64,000 nt of DNA from Cornus controversa (taxonomy: Eukaryota; Streptophyta; Magnoliopsida; Cornales; Cornaceae), in contig CM048845.1 of assembly GCA_026545225.1 (NCBI GenBank), positions 123,757,533-123,821,532 of the forward strand, in the 5' to 3' direction. The notes below the pieces were generated by a model. It saw only the letters and a list, made by a program, of their open reading frames with translations, was not told where the DNA came from and made no database searches. Position 1 is the stretch's first letter. Each line of letters starts with the position of its first letter. The position numbers and the translations under genes are program-made. Shown in pieces: positions 23,447 through 36,050 of the stretch.

Positions 23447-24504
23447 AAACAATATGACTTTTATGGCTTAAAAAATAACGGACCGTTAAAACGTCCATTT
23501 TTTTGAACTGCATGAGAGCCTTCCTTTGTGTGTGTGTGTATATATATATATATATTTGTAATTTAGAGTTTACTCCTTTAATTAACCTAACAAGTGGTTG
23601 ATTTTGAGCTCATCAAGGTGATTTTTTAAAATTTCAAAGGATTAAACCATAATTTTCTAAAAAAATTAATTTAAGAGTAATTTCTAAAAACCTCATATCT
23701 TTGCATGGTATGCTATTTGTGGTCGTTTGTAACGGGTTCTTGTCCCACGTCGAAGATGAATGAGATGAGCATTATAAGGGGCAGGCATTCATGATCACTT
23801 AATATTTAAAATTTTTGAATCGGATGGCAAGTGTGGAGTCTCTTACACCATTACACAACGAAGAGATAAAATCATCTTTGTAAACTTTTAATAAGATCAT
23901 ATTTGTCCGAGAAACAAAAGGAGGAGACAATTTCAAGCTTTCACCCAAGGGTGCAACTTGGACGGACCAACTCGAATCCAACCTGATTTTTTATGGAACT
24001 GGATAACCATTTTTACAATTAGGGTTGAGTCTCGGTTGAAAAATCTCAACCCGTACTAAGTGATGGTTAGACTTAAATTGAAATGCTAGTAATCCAAGTC
24101 CAACCCGAATTTGGATCTTAATTTTATTTTTTATATATATTTTTATTTTTAATATATTATATATACTATTATAATTATAATCACCTTATTTTATTTTAAT
24201 TTCTTTTGTTTAAATCTTAATTTGTTAGGGTATGTGTTAACATTTGGAGAATTATTTCTTAAGAATTTGTTACAATTTTTTAAATTTTTTTATGAAATCT
24301 AATATAAAACTAATTCAAGATTACTTTAAATTTCAATTTGTGAAATGATCAAACAACTTGAATTAATTCAAAATATTAGTTAAAGTGCAAACTAGTTTAA
24401 AAATTCTTAGAGTAAGTTGTTAGCTGGGTTCTAAGGACTTAAAATTGAAAGTTGGATTAAGATTGAGTTGGAGTTTACCGTTAAGGTTAAGTAGCACCTC
24501 CAAC

Positions 24505-24650
24505 CTAGGGATGGCAGCGATGCGGATTTTGCTTTTTTTATAATCAAAACTGTTTAACTTTTTCTGTCCCGTCCTCGTCCCGCAACCGTGTATAAACAGA
24601 GGAGAACGGGACGGAACAGGTTTTGACTTCTTCATTTCTAACATGCCCAA
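24505..24650. mobile_element. Partial copy of the GC-rich hAT-type MITE family
   Basis: It starts tagggatggcagcg and continues with actgtttaactttttctg, cgtgtataaac and gggacgg, matching the left part of the full element at 47,744. Only one end is present. It lies directly upstream of the RPL26 promoter. Confidence 0.55.
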
Positions 24651-24659
24651 ATCGTACGA

Positions 24660-24812
24660 ATTAGAGCCCAACTTTCAGCCAACTAGCCAAAAGAGAAGGC
24701 CATTTTCGTCAACTCATCTAAACCCTAAACACCCTACATTCCAGTACTCTCATCGCCCCTCGAACTCAATTCCTTCTCTCCTCTTCTCAACTAAATTTTG
24801 CAGAAAGAAAAA
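24660..24812 (+). promoter_or_regulatory. RPL26 promoter with telo-box and site II element
   Basis: A telo-box AAACCCTAA lies at 24720-24728, about 85 bp before the start codon. A site II element (TGGGCT, inverse strand) lies at 24665-24670. This pairing is characteristic of plant ribosomal-protein and other cell-proliferation genes. Confidence 0.65.
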
Positions 24813-25265
24813 ATGAAGTACAACCCAAGAGTATCGAGCTCGCGTCGTAAGTGCCGGAAGGCGCATTTCAGCGCACCCTCTAGCGTGCGCCGGGTGCTGA
24901 TGAGCGCACCCCTCTCCGGCGACCTCCGGAACAAATACAACGTCCGGTCAGTCCCCGTCCGCAAGGACGACGAGGTCCAGGTTGTCCGTGGGACATACAA
25001 GGGCCGCGAGGGCAAGGTGGTCCAGGTCTACCGCCGCAAGTGGGTCATCCACATCGAGCGGATCACCCGAGAGAAAGTCAACGGGTCGACGGTCAACGTC
25101 GGCATCAACCCCTCCAAGGTCGTCATCACCAAGCTCAAGCTCGACAAGGACCGGAAGTCCCTTCTCGATCGCAAGGCCAAGGGTCGCGCCGCCGATAAAT
25201 CCAAAGGGAAGTTCACAGTCGATGATGTCGCCGCCGGCGCACCTTCTCCGCGAGAGGTCGATTAG
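24813..25265 (+). CDS. RPL26: 60S ribosomal protein L26 (uL24 family)
   Basis: This intact intronless gene encodes 150 residues, close to the usual length of about 146 for plant L26. The protein is part of the cytosolic large ribosomal subunit near the exit tunnel. The N-terminus [20 protein letters not shown] and the segment [15 protein letters not shown] are family hallmarks. The KOW motif is at about residues 50-76 ([20 protein letters not shown]). The ATG at 24813 is chosen over an upstream in-frame TTG because the family begins MKYNP. The coding part is GC-rich with codon use unlike the AT-rich surroundings, as expected for a highly expressed gene. An AATAAA-like signal follows at 25339-25344. 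Confidence 0.97.
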   Translation: MKYNPRVSSSRRKCRKAHFSAPSSVRRVLMSAPLSGDLRNKYNVRSVPVRKDDEVQVVRGTYKGREGKVVQVYRRKWVIHIERITREKVNGSTVNVGINPSKVVITKLKLDKDRKSLLDRKAKGRAADKSKGKFTVDDVAAGAPSPREVD

Positions 25266-26395
25266 ATATTATCATTTCCCTTCCCTAACCCGTGTTTCTA
25301 TATTAGGTTTGAATATGTTTTTATTTTATTTTATTTTAAATAAAGTGTATAACTCTTTTATTCAAGTGTTTGCTTAGTTTTATTGGCTTATTGCACGCAA
25401 GTGGTCAATTTAGGGAGACGATAATTTCGAGTTATTAGTTAATGTAATGGTCTTTATTGGGTTCACTTCACTTTTATGGTGCTTCTGTTTATTGGGTTTG
25501 TGATAACTGTTGTTTGTTGTGTGTTTCTTATAATTTGGTTTATTTAGCCGATTAGTGGATGCTGCAACAATTTTGTTTCTGTTCTGAGGGATTTTTATGG
25601 AATATATAGGTTTGAGGGATATGAAAACATGAACTAATTTCTGATTAATTGTTCATTTACTGTTTTTTTGGGAATGAGTCCTCTTATTACTTGTAGGATG
25701 TTTTTTTCATTGATGCATTTCAAGAATTCAGTGTGCTGTGTTTGGAGCAAGTATTTTTCTGTGTTGCTGAACTAATTTCCAACTTCCATTTTATGAGTAT
25801 GCAGCAATTTGGTTTTGTGCAAAAATTGATTGGCATGATGAAGCAATCAATTGGGTTTTGTTCCTATCATTCGATGTCTTGCAGATATATTTACTTTTAG
25901 ATAAGGTTGCAACTCTAGCTTGGCCTAGATAAAATTAATTGTGAGCTTTAGATTGATTGCATTGCATCATCTCATTTCTGATGATATAGTATTAGTTTGA
26001 GGCTATGAGCTGCTCAATTGGTTTCCTTGAGATGGGTTATTTAGATTTTTAAGCTTGACTGACAGTCGGGGTAGGGGTGCACATTGTTCGGATTCCATCG
26101 ACTTTTGTGAAAATGACTTGAAAATGAAAATTCAAGTCATTCGAGCTAGTTTATTTAATTGAAATACTGGATTGAGGCTGTTAGGGTTTTCGATTTGGAT
26201 AAGGTCAAGAGAGTTGAATGTGATACAATATCTGAATAACAAGAAAAATTGAACCAAATTGAAACATCCAACATTCTTGTTGACAACGATGAAAATGTCA
26301 ACTAGAAATACAATCAAATTATATCAGGTATGGATGAAGAAGATGACCATCCATATGAACCATTCTCCTGTCAAAGAGTTTCTCTTCAGTATTGT

Positions 26396-26426
<31 letters not shown>

Positions 26427-27816
26427 AAGACTCTTTTATGATGGGAAGGTGGTGAATGGTTGCTGGAGAAATGGTGAGTGGGGATGAGAGACGGAGATCA
26501 TGAGAGGCTTTAGGTTTAGGGTTAATGAGTTATGAATGCTATGGCCCTGTTTGGATTGGCTTTTGAAAAACAGTTTTTTAAGTTTAAAAGTCGTTTTAGA
26601 GAGTGTTTGGATTGGTAAGGCTGAAGAGTTTCGGAGTTCAAAAAGAGCGTTCAAAGGAAGCTGGTGGTACCATTAACATGACATTTTTGAAGTCGTTAAT
26701 TCCATCTTGTGTTGTGCTTCACTAACTATTACTTGCAGTGAAAATTTTCAACATCCGACGTGGAAGTAATTAACAAATTTTTTCTAGATGATTTGTTTGT
26801 ATAACTTTTTTCATTTTTTATTTTTTTATTGTGGAATTACAAAATTATCAATGGTAGGCAAATAATTGACATTGTGTCTGTGTTTAAGATGCTCAGATAT
26901 CTGTACGTTCAAATTGTGATGGACTTATTATAGAGTTGTATTTTGGGTGGTATCAGTCTCTTCTTTTACTGGCAGGTCCAAAACCTGTTTTGACTGTCAA
27001 TTTACTGAACATACATATCTGCCAGACCGTGTATTGTTGGTTGGTTGCCATACTGGTGATTGAATTAGGTTTAATGCTGTGATAGTTCCCGTTTTGACTC
27101 GTTTAAATTAGCTTCTACAAACAAGTCGTTTGCTTGAGCGTTGAGACCAATTCATTAGTGAACAGGGTCTATACCAAATTTATAAGTTGCTTTTAGAAAC
27201 AAGAAAAGCGCTTCCAAATGGCAATGGGGATTGTGAAAAAAGTGCTTCCTCTACTTGGCTTTAGCTAACTAGACCAGTAGTAATATAATCCACTAAAAAA
27301 AAAGATGCATTCTTATTTATGTGTGTCAGTATTTAATTTGTTGAAGTTAGTTTGAGAAGAAAATTCAATAATCCAAAGAAAATCAGTTTCTCTTGTTTCC
27401 ATTGGAAGATGAGAAAATTTTAAAACATTAAAGAGAATGAGATGGTAACTTCTAATTTATGTCATTTTCATTGTTTTTCCCTTAGTTATGCAAACAGGCC
27501 TTTTAGTTGACAAATAAGTTAGACAAAGAGGTTGCACAGAGAAAAATAATCTAGGAGAAAGTTTGAAACTTTGGATAGAAAAACTCAATCATAAAAATTA
27601 ACCTATTATCAATTTTCTATTGTTAAACTCATTGCATGAATTGCAATGCCAAAATTGATTCAAATTGTATAAAAAAGAAAAAGAAAAAAGGACATGTGAT
27701 CAAGAGTGTATAATCTTAACATCCGATTATGAATAAAATCACTCAATAAGGTGAACCTCAAGTGTTTGAAACAACAGTAAACAGAGAATGAGAAAGAAAA
27801 CGAAAAAGAGCAAAAA
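25266..27816. other. Intergenic region between RPL26 and the glycine-rich protein gene
   Basis: It contains the RPL26 3' region, a GA microsatellite (about 26395-26422) and transposon-like ggccctgtttggattggc at 26544. No further gene is supported. Confidence 0.5.
26395..26422. repeat. (GA)n microsatellite
   Basis: About 14 GA repeats. Confidence 0.95.
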
Positions 27817-28221
27817 TCATATCTGAAATACCCGCTTATTGGAATCCGAATTCGGCTTGGACAGATAAGAATCAAAGGTATCTGAACTGAAACCTAATCC
27901 GAGCCCCTGCCCATACCCAAACCCGACCCCAACACCACAACCCATCCCAATCCCAAAAACCATCTTGAGATGGTTCCATGGCCACCCACCATAGCCAACT
28001 CCTCCAACTAACCCGAAGCCTACTCCGACTCCACATCCAATTCCGGCACCGCCTCCGGGACCCACCACCGTTTCCTCTATCTTCCGGCCACTGTTTTGGA
28101 GGAATCGGGTAATGGAGAACCCCTTTTCTTTGTGCTTTCTCTTGTTTCTCTTCATTCCCGTCCAAAAGGAATTGGTGTCCTCCTTCTGAATTCCATTTAT
28201 GTAACTGGTTTTGGGCTTCAT
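27817..28221 (-). CDS. Small glycine-rich plant protein of unknown function
   Basis: This intact frame of 134 residues starts at the ATG 28219-28221 (MKPKTSYINGIQ). An upstream in-frame TTG is disregarded. A basic segment (MKRNKRKHKEKG) is followed by a family-like block FSITRFLQNSGRKIEETVVG. Two glycine-rich stretches (GIGCGVGVGFGLVGGVGYGG and GIGMGCGVGVGFGYGQGLGL) are separated by WPWNHLKMVF. Alternating small residues suggest a glycine-zipper membrane-associated segment. I believe similar proteins occur widely in plants and are annotated only as glycine-rich. I do not know a function. The C-terminus is polar. Confidence 0.7.
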   Translation of the reverse strand: MKPKTSYINGIQKEDTNSFWTGMKRNKRKHKEKGFSITRFLQNSGRKIEETVVGPGGGAGIGCGVGVGFGLVGGVGYGGWPWNHLKMVFGIGMGCGVGVGFGYGQGLGLGFSSDTFDSYLSKPNSDSNKRVFQI

Positions 28222-28867
28222 GAGTGATGAATCTGCTGGAATATTTTGAAAAGAGAAGGGTACAGTGAATTTCAACTCAGATGGTTAGGTGGTGGTAGCC
28301 TTATCAAATATTTTGTGGACCAGTGGATACATGTTTCTTTCTTATCCTGTCAAGTTGCTTGTTTTCTTCTGCAGAATGATTTGGATACAACAGTTACATT
28401 ATTATATCTCATATCTGGTCTCACCTACTTTATGATTTTACACAAAAGTAGTATATGGTAAAGAAGCAATGCCAAGTAGTTGAGGGTTAATTTATCTTTT
28501 TGACACTTTTTACTGTTGTTTAATACACAGACATCAAATTACTTATCTACAGTAAAGCTTTAATTTAATGCAATTAAAATATTATGGCTGTGCAATAAAA
28601 CTTTTACATTTTGGAGTTAAAGTGTTGTATTTTTATAAATTAAAATTGATCAATCTAAAAATGCAAAGTGGTTCATCATATTTAAATATGAATGATTATA
28701 ACAAGTGAATAAAAGAATCTACACTACTTAAATGTGAAGTAGACCTCATATATCACATGTAATTGGACTACTTATACACATGCCAACATGTACCAATTTT
28801 GTGAAACTCTGAATCATTGATAATAACCGGTGCCTAATATTAGTTCATTTAACAATGGTGCATCAGA

Positions 28868-29356
28868 AGTAGGGGTGTATCAAAATCTGTCCAAACCGGA
28901 CCGAATAGTTCGATCCTTTTTTTTATGGTCCGGTTCAATCAAGGTTGAATTAATAGTTTGGTTCCGACTTCATGTACATGAGGATCACACCGAACAAAAC
29001 TGAATCGTTTATATATATTTATATATAAAATACATTATATAATTTATAATATTATAAATTAACATAAATACGTAAGTTGTAAGTGTAGCCAATATAGTAA
29101 TATACTAATAGTCTAGTCTTACACTCTTATATTGTACTATATATGTGTGTGTGTATATATATATAATATAATATAATATTATATAATTTATAATATAATA
29201 TATTAGAGGTGAATTGTGGAATCGAACCGAACCAAACCGGTTGTTCATGATTCTGTTTTATTCGGTTTCATTGGTTATAACAGTTCGATTCCGGATTGTA
29301 CGGTTTGGTTCCAAAAAATACCAAAACCAGACCGAATCGAACCATGTGCACCCTTA
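28868..29356. mobile_element. Degenerate non-autonomous element with taggggtg…/…gcaccctta ends
   Basis: The ends taggggtgtatcaaaa and ccatgtgcaccctta are roughly inverted. The next inner blocks (aaccggaccgaa…, …gaccgaatcgaacc) are also roughly inverted. This is a common style of plant hAT-type MITE. No target-site duplication was found. Confidence 0.45.
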
Positions 29357-29999
29357 GTCAAAACTTTCGATCTATGAGCATGATTGTATTAGTTTTGAAA
29401 TGTTTCAAATTATATGCAATAAAACTTTCACCCAATGTAATAAAATTTATACATTTATGCAATAATAATTTAACATACTACAGTTAAAGTCTTACATATG
29501 TTCTGTAAAAATGAAAATTTCTAATAAAATAATTTGAGACATGCTCACTTGTATTCTCACTGTAATGTGTACCATTTGGTGACCACTTATTTGCTTGTTT
29601 TGTCAACCATATAATATAATAAAATATATACAAATTTATGAATAGAGACTACACATTAAAAAACATGTCCACTGCACATTATTTGAAAGGGTTTGCACAC
29701 TTACATGCCAACATGAGTAGCCAAATGCACCGGCGCACTTTTACTTTCAACATAACATGTGCATTGCACATTAACATTTAATATTCAATGAAAAACCCTT
29801 ACAAAAAATGATGCACTGCTTAATATTTTGTACTGTAAAATTATAACATGACGTAGTTGAAGTCCACTATGTTGTGCAGTAAAAGTTTTGGTAAAATGAT
29901 ATGTGAAGGGCATTTGTGTAATTTCCTAAAAAGCTCTTAAGGGCAATTTGGATCCAAATAATATAAATTATCGTATTTGTAATTACTTTAAAAAAAGTT
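29357..29999. other. AT-rich intergenic stretch
   Basis: I see nothing gene-like here. Confidence 0.5.
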
Positions 30000-30008
30000 A
30001 TTTTTTTT

Positions 30009-31263
30009 AGGGAAAACTATACTTAAATAAAGTTAGGAAGCCTAAATTACTAAGTGGTCTATTTTAAAAGTTTATTTTTCACTTTGGTTGAATTAAACAA
30101 AATAATTACATATGCATTGAAAATTATTATTCAGGTACAAAATACCCTTAAATCTCTTATTCCAAAATATCAAATTATCATTCTTAAATCAAATGATTCA
30201 TTCACTCAAGAAACTAAGAAATATCTGGAATATCGTTTAATTTCTGAAAAATTGTAGGAATATAAAAGTAATTCAGTAAAAGTGAATAAACTCATAAAGT
30301 AAAACAAAATATACATTATACAAGCACTTGTGAGTATACTATTATGTCGTAAAGTAGTCTAATTAGATAGCTTGATATGGCCCTGAATGGTAGCCAATTT
30401 TTTTCCCTTTTAGATTAATACAAGTGGATACACTTGTGGTATCACAACACATCAACTATATCTGGATAGGAATAAAGTAGATTTTCCAGATGTGCTTGGG
30501 TAACTTTTCGGTCTGATTTGTCTAAAAAAATATGAGCATCATGAAGAGATATTACATCAAGACATGAGGTACACATATAAGGAAAATTCAAATTTCACAA
30601 GTAAACTCCTATAAATTTCAAGTATGCCTTCAAATGTAAACAAAATTTGAGTTTTATCAGCAAATTAATGATTTATGAGTCATTCTACATAGAATGTGTC
30701 TATTCACTAAATCAAATTAAGAACATATTTAAACAAGAAAATATAAATTAGATAGTTGATAATGACAACTTAAAAAATTGACTAGTGAAACCGTTCATCA
30801 CATTTAAAAAACTTCAAAATTAAGAACTATTGACACATGAATTTGTCATGCAATTCAAAAACTAGTTCATTAATTTTTTATTTTTTATATTTTTTTAAAG
30901 TAAAAAAAACAGTTTACTAAACAAAAAAAGAGACCATATTTTTGTGATGAGAGATGATCAACGACCAATAATTTATTTAGGTAGTGGTGCTTTGCAATAA
31001 ATTTGATTTTCTTTTAGTGAGACGGAAAGACAATGATCTGTTAAATTTTATTTAGTAACGCACAACGCTCATTCGGTCGCACAGGAATCAAACACAATTT
31101 AGTGTGAGTTGGAATAAAAGATTAAAGGGCATTTTGGACTTGAATAGTAATTTTTAATGCATATGTGATTATTTTGTTTAATTCAACCAAAGTGAAAAAT
31201 AAACTTTAAAACCGACCACTTTGTAATTTAGGTCTCATAACTTTATTTAAGTGTAGTTTTCTC
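30009..31263. mobile_element. Non-autonomous Mutator-like element (TIR-MULE), 1,255 bp
   Basis: Terminal inverted repeats of about 150 bp share the blocks acttaaataaagtta, gtttatttttcactttggtt and gaattaaacaaaataat. The element is flanked by a 9-bp duplication ATTTTTTTT (30000-30008 and 31264-31272), the Mutator hallmark. The interior is AT-rich with no recognisable gene. Confidence 0.8.
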
Positions 31264-31726
31264 ATTTTTTTTAACTATATTGTAATTAGAACACTAAAAA
31301 TGTTCATAATTAAATTTACCTTTTATATTTCTATATTATATTTCACATGCACATACTCCCATTTATCAAATCGGTGCTACCCATTGGGCTCCATTGCTAC
31401 TAATATTATGTTGGTTTGTTGACTGACCATGTTATAATTAAGGGTAAATATCATCTACATTTCCTGAGGTTTGTCATTATAATACTTACCTCCCCTCTAT
31501 GTTTCATAATTCCACCTATCTCCCCTGTCAGTGATGGCCGTTTAAATAACTAACTGTAGTGTGTGATTTTACCGTCATGCTCATGCATTATATATTACAA
31601 GTTATGAACCTGATCAGAAATGACTAAATTGCCCTTTATAGTTTCTTTTAATACATATCCACTACCTCTGTCCCAAGAACTGAAATGGATTTTTCTCTCA
31701 TATCACTGCCACCGTCCCAAGAGCAC

Positions 31727-31941
31727 CACCATTAAAGCTCTATGGTCACCATAGCCATGTCGAAACCACCATGTTCTAAACTATAATCACCATCACCGGT
31801 TATTTTCTCCGGCAAGTCAACCGCTGTCGTTGATGAGCCCCATTGAAGACCATGAGTGCACTTCACTGGCCAAAGCATTTTCCAAGTTCCACCGGCCACC
31901 CTTGGGTCTCCTCCATCTTCATCCTCCACCGAGGCCATCAC
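31727..31941 (-). other. Gene-like insert in the MULE, copy 1
   Basis: The minus strand reads MMASVEDEDGGDPRVAGGTW followed by KMLWPVKCTHGLQWGSSTT. Copy 2 at 32886-33065 has the same content at roughly 90% identity. I do not recognise the source. Both are fragments. Confidence 0.5.
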
Positions 31942-32885
31942 TGGAATGAAGACCCACTGCTAAAGCAAACCCATTTCCACCGGCTCACAATATCTTCTAT
32001 GGTGGTGTCAGCATGAAACTCTTCTTCTGTGGTGGAGGTCCAGTAAGTTCATAGTGAGAAGGTGGCGTTTGGAGCTCTGACCGTGGTGGAAACAAAGACT
32101 TGGCTCTTTGCATGGAAGATGGTTTTCATGGTGGTTCACGGTGGAGAGATGTTGGAGATGGAGATGAGGTGCTCGGGCAGTGGTGGTGTTTCGGTATGGA
32201 TAAAAGAACATCAAAACTTTTAATACCTAGTACATATAGATTAGAAATATTCCCGATACAAATTTTAGGTGTAAAAAAAATTATTTTTGTTGATTTATTA
32301 GATTTTATTTTGGGTTATAAATTTTAGAAATCGAATTGTCAAAAGTTCCACCCCACTTGACCTTTTCTGTGTGAAAGAGATTTGTGACATTTGGTGATGT
32401 GTTAGAAACACTCCTTTGCACATTATTTTGGTTTCCATGAAGCATATCTGAGTTTGAAGGACAAATCTACTTTCTCTTTGTAATTGCAGCTACAAAAACC
32501 TTTTAAAAGGAAGGGAAAAAAAGAAGTAAGGAAAAAAGAGGAACTGAAATGAGATAATAATGCTGTTTTCTTATATCCAAAAAAAGAAGGAAGAAAAAAA
32601 GGAAAGTTTAGAGGAGTTGACTCTCATAGTGATGTAATTTGGACAAATTTCACTGTTTGATGAAATAAAGTAATATCTAAGCATTAAATAAAAGTATGAA
32701 TGATCAGAGACCATTGTAATCTTCCTATATAAAGAAGAGCTTATATTAATAATATCCCAGTCATTGATTTTTATTCACCAAAACGTTGCGGAATTATTTA
32801 CTGATTAGCTAAATGATAAAGTCCAAAACGAAAGAAAACTGAAAAAAACATTTTTTAATTGTCCTAAAATAAACAAACTACCACT

Positions 32886-33065
32886 GAAGCTCTATGGTCA
32901 CCATGAAACCATGGCCATGTCGAAACCACCATGTTCTGCAGTAGAATCACCATCACCGCCCATCTTATCTGGCAAGTCAACCGTTGTTGTCGACGAGCCC
33001 CATTGAAGACCATGAATGCACTTCACTGTCCAAAGCATCTTCCAAGTTCCACCGGCCACCCTTGG
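32886..33065 (-). other. Gene-like insert in the MULE, copy 2
   Basis: A direct repeat of 31727-31907 inside the same element, with scattered substitutions (for example tctggcaagtcaaccg against tccggcaagtcaaccg). The reading frame is only partly kept. Confidence 0.6.
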
Positions 33066-33532
33066 GAGGAGGGAGAAAGAATCGGGAGATAGGAGAGAGA
33101 AGGAGAAAAGAGAGAGAGAGAGAAGGGGAGAGAATGGAGGAAGAAGAGAGGAGAGGAGAGGAGAGAGACGGAGAAATCATTAAAAGGGAAGAGAGAGAAA
33201 GGAAAAGAAATAAAAAAAGGAGAATATTTAATTAATAAGTCAATAGTATATAAGTAATATTTACTTTGTCAATAAGATTAAAATAGTCATTTCATTAGTT
33301 AGAGGGGGACAAAATAGACATTTTATCCGTTTACTGGGGTTGATATCAAAAATTTCTCTTTGTCTGAGTCAGTTATCGTAACAGGAGGGGAGAATGCGTA
33401 ACACGGATTAAAACCTCAGTAAATTATGAAACGTAAATGAGAGATATGTGTTATTTTACAAACCTCAATGAATATAAATATATTTACCCTATAATTAATA
33501 CAGATTCTTCAGTCAGATGTCTTGGGCTTATC

Positions 33533-34080
33533 TAGGGATGACAATTTGCCCCGCCCCGCCTCGCCTCGTTTAAAACTCGTTTAAGAAAATGGGGTGGGGA
33601 TGGGGTTAGGGAAAATAACTCACGTTTAAACGGGGCGGGGACGGGGTAAGACCCTACCTCGACAGGTACCCGCCCCGTTTAAGTATACATATATTTATAA
33701 TCATATATATAATATATAAAGAAAATATTAATAATATATAAAAGAAATATTAATATTATATATATCATACAACTATACAAGTTTATTATATCAGTAATGG
33801 ATGATTCAATATTAGCTATTGTGTTGCATGTACCTAAATGTGTGTTTTTAGTATATATGTATCAAAATATCAGATTTATTATTATAAAAATTTTTGCATT
33901 AAAAAAAAAGAAAAAGTATAAATGGGGCGGGGCGGGGCGGGAAAAGTTAAACAGTTGTGGGGACAGAAAAGTCAAAATCCGCCCCACCCGCCCCGTTTAT
34001 ACACGATTGTAGGGCGGAAAAAGTTAAACAGTTGCAGAAATGGAGAAGTCAAAACTCACCCCGCCCCGTTGCCATCCTTA
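33533..34080. mobile_element. hAT-type MITE with GC-rich arms, 548 bp
   Basis: The ends are tagggatgacaa and ttgccatcctta, flanked by the perfect 8-bp duplication GGCTTATC (33525-33532 and 34081-34088), the hAT signature. Both arms hold runs of ggggcgggg/ccccgcccc beside gtttaaac, around an AT-rich core. A second full copy lies inverted at 47,744 and part copies at about 24,505 and 2,585. Confidence 0.85.
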
Positions 34081-34384
34081 GGCTTATCTAGAATTGAAAT
34101 GGGCTGCAATTTTGAATTTCTCTGTAGCATAAGTTTGGCTTTTACTTTAATAAAAAAGAATATATTGGCAACAATCTTGCATGAGATATGGAAAGGGCTA
34201 ACCCTAAAAAAGAATTTACAAATTTGAGTGGAAGTTTGACATTAATTCTCTGTTCTATAAGTACCACATTGACCACTCTAATAAAGATTTCATCATGTGC
34301 TGAAAAGGTATAAATTTGAATTGTATAAAAAAAAAAAGAAGAAAAATGGAAGTTTTCATCAATGACATATGTAGAGTTCTCAGC

Positions 34385-34895
34385 TATGAAGCACGGACAC
34401 GCATACGGGATACGGATACGACACGATACGGATAAGGCGATACGGCAAATCTCAGAAAAATAAGATACAGGTACTGCGGGATACGACAAATATATATATA
34501 TATATATATATATACAAAAAAATTAATAGAACACAAATAAAGTTTTAAGTTTTAACTTAAGAGATCTTTTTTTTCAACATTAAAGATCTTTTGATTTATT
34601 ACAAATTAAGCCCCACATTTTAACTAAACTTTTTAAATTTTAATATTACAATATGGCTACCATCTTTATAAAAAAAAAAAAAAAAAATTCAAACGTATCC
34701 GAGAAGTATCCACCACGTATCCTGCCGTATCCTTGCCATATCCTGTCGTATCCGAAAATAAAAAAATTATTTTAAGAAGAACGGATACTTCTCCGGAGTA
34801 TTTGATACGTGTCCGACCGTATTTTGACCGTATCTGTATTAGATATATATTCGATACGACCACGACGCCTCCGAAAAAGTATTCAGTGTTTCATA
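34385..34895. mobile_element. Non-autonomous MULE-like element with ATACGG-rich arms
   Basis: The ends are tatgaagcac… and …gtttcata, with inverted runs of gatacgg/ccgtatc. The flanking 10-bp duplications agttctcagc (34375-34384) and agtgctcagc (34896-34905) differ at one base. It is related to the element at 11,911. Confidence 0.7.
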
Positions 34896-35072
34896 AGTGC
34901 TCAGCAACGCCTGCATCAATCCAAAGGAAAAGTCTTGAGAAAACATACCATCAATACAATTGAAATGATGTAAAACATTTATGCATGATGACATATATAC
35001 CAGTGGTACTGTAATAATATCCAAGAAAATTCGAATCGGCCAGCCTACAAAAGACTTTGAACTTTGAAGTCT

Positions 35073-35104
<32 letters not shown>

Positions 35105-35478
35105 GATAAATATATATGTATATACATATACATATATACAGCCATCCAGGTGGTGCCCAGCTTCTGGATGAACTCTCTTACTTTTAGTTTTATCTGTTAA
35201 GAAATTTCTTTCCTCCTCCATTTGAAGTCCAATGAACCGCGCGTGGGCACGACGTTTCTCCTTAAAAGCTTTATTTTGACATTTTTTCTTGACTTAATTG
35301 TTTCGTACCAAGTCAATACATCTTACAGGTGTTTGCATTTAAGTTGATCTTCTTCGTCACGTGAATTTTGGTTGGTGAGGGAGGCGATATCAATGTACTT
35401 CATTAGTAAGAGAATCAAATATAAAGATATTTGATTTTGACATTTAAAAAAAGGAAAAAAAAGTGCTTCTATTAAAAG

Positions 35479-36050
35479 GTGAGTGTGAATATGAAACACA
35501 TGAAAAGAAAGAGAGATAGAGCTATATATGTACGTACGATGATGGTGGAGGTGAAATGGATTGATCGAATGGTTGTGATGAGTGAGGCGGTTGATTTTGT
35601 GGTGATAGTGAAAGAGAAAATCAAGCTTGAAAGTGAAATAACATTAAACTTTTAATTTGTAAAAATATTAGATGAGTGTAAATATGAAACACATGAAAAG
35701 AAAGAGAGATGGAGTTATATATGTACGTACGATGACGGTGGAGGTGAAATGGATTGATCGGATAGTTGTGATGAGTGAGGCGGTTGATTTTGTGGTGACG
35801 GTGAAAGAGAAAATCTAGGTTGAAAGTGAAATAACATTAAACTTTTAATTTGTAAAAACATTAGATGAGTGTGAATATGAAACGCATGAAAAGGAAGAGA
35901 GATGGAGCTATATATGTACGTACGATGAGGGTGGAGGTGAAATGGATTGTTCGGATGGTTGTGATGAGTGAGGGGGTTGATCTTGTGGTAATGGTGAAAG
36001 AGAAAATCAAGTGAAATAACATTAAACTTTTAATTTGTAAAAACATTGGG
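35479..36050. repeat. Three tandem 193-bp repeats
   Basis: Copies start at about 35481, 35674 and 35867, each beginning gagtgtgaatatgaaac or nearly so. They contain atatatgtacgtacgatga, gtgatgagtgaggcggttga and acattaaacttttaatttgt. The last is slightly shorter. They end about 450 bp before the start codon of the small basic protein gene. Confidence 0.92.

Larger units (their letters stand above)
31442..33489. mobile_element. Non-autonomous Mutator-like element carrying a duplicated insert, 2,048 bp
   Basis: The ends are GGGTAAATAT… and …TATTTACCC, with inverted similarity for about 90 bp (gaggtttgt, tttcataattnnac). The flanking 9-bp duplication TATAATTAA is perfect (31433-31441 and 33490-33498). 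Two direct copies of a 180-bp gene-like segment lie inside (31727-31907 and 32886-33065), which fits sequence acquisition in the manner of Pack-MULEs. No transposase is visible. GA-rich simple sequence fills 33067-33210. Confidence 0.85.

Noticed and set aside
35479-36050. CRISPR-like array
   Set aside because: The three 193-bp units are contiguous tandem repeats without spacers, and this is plant nuclear DNA.
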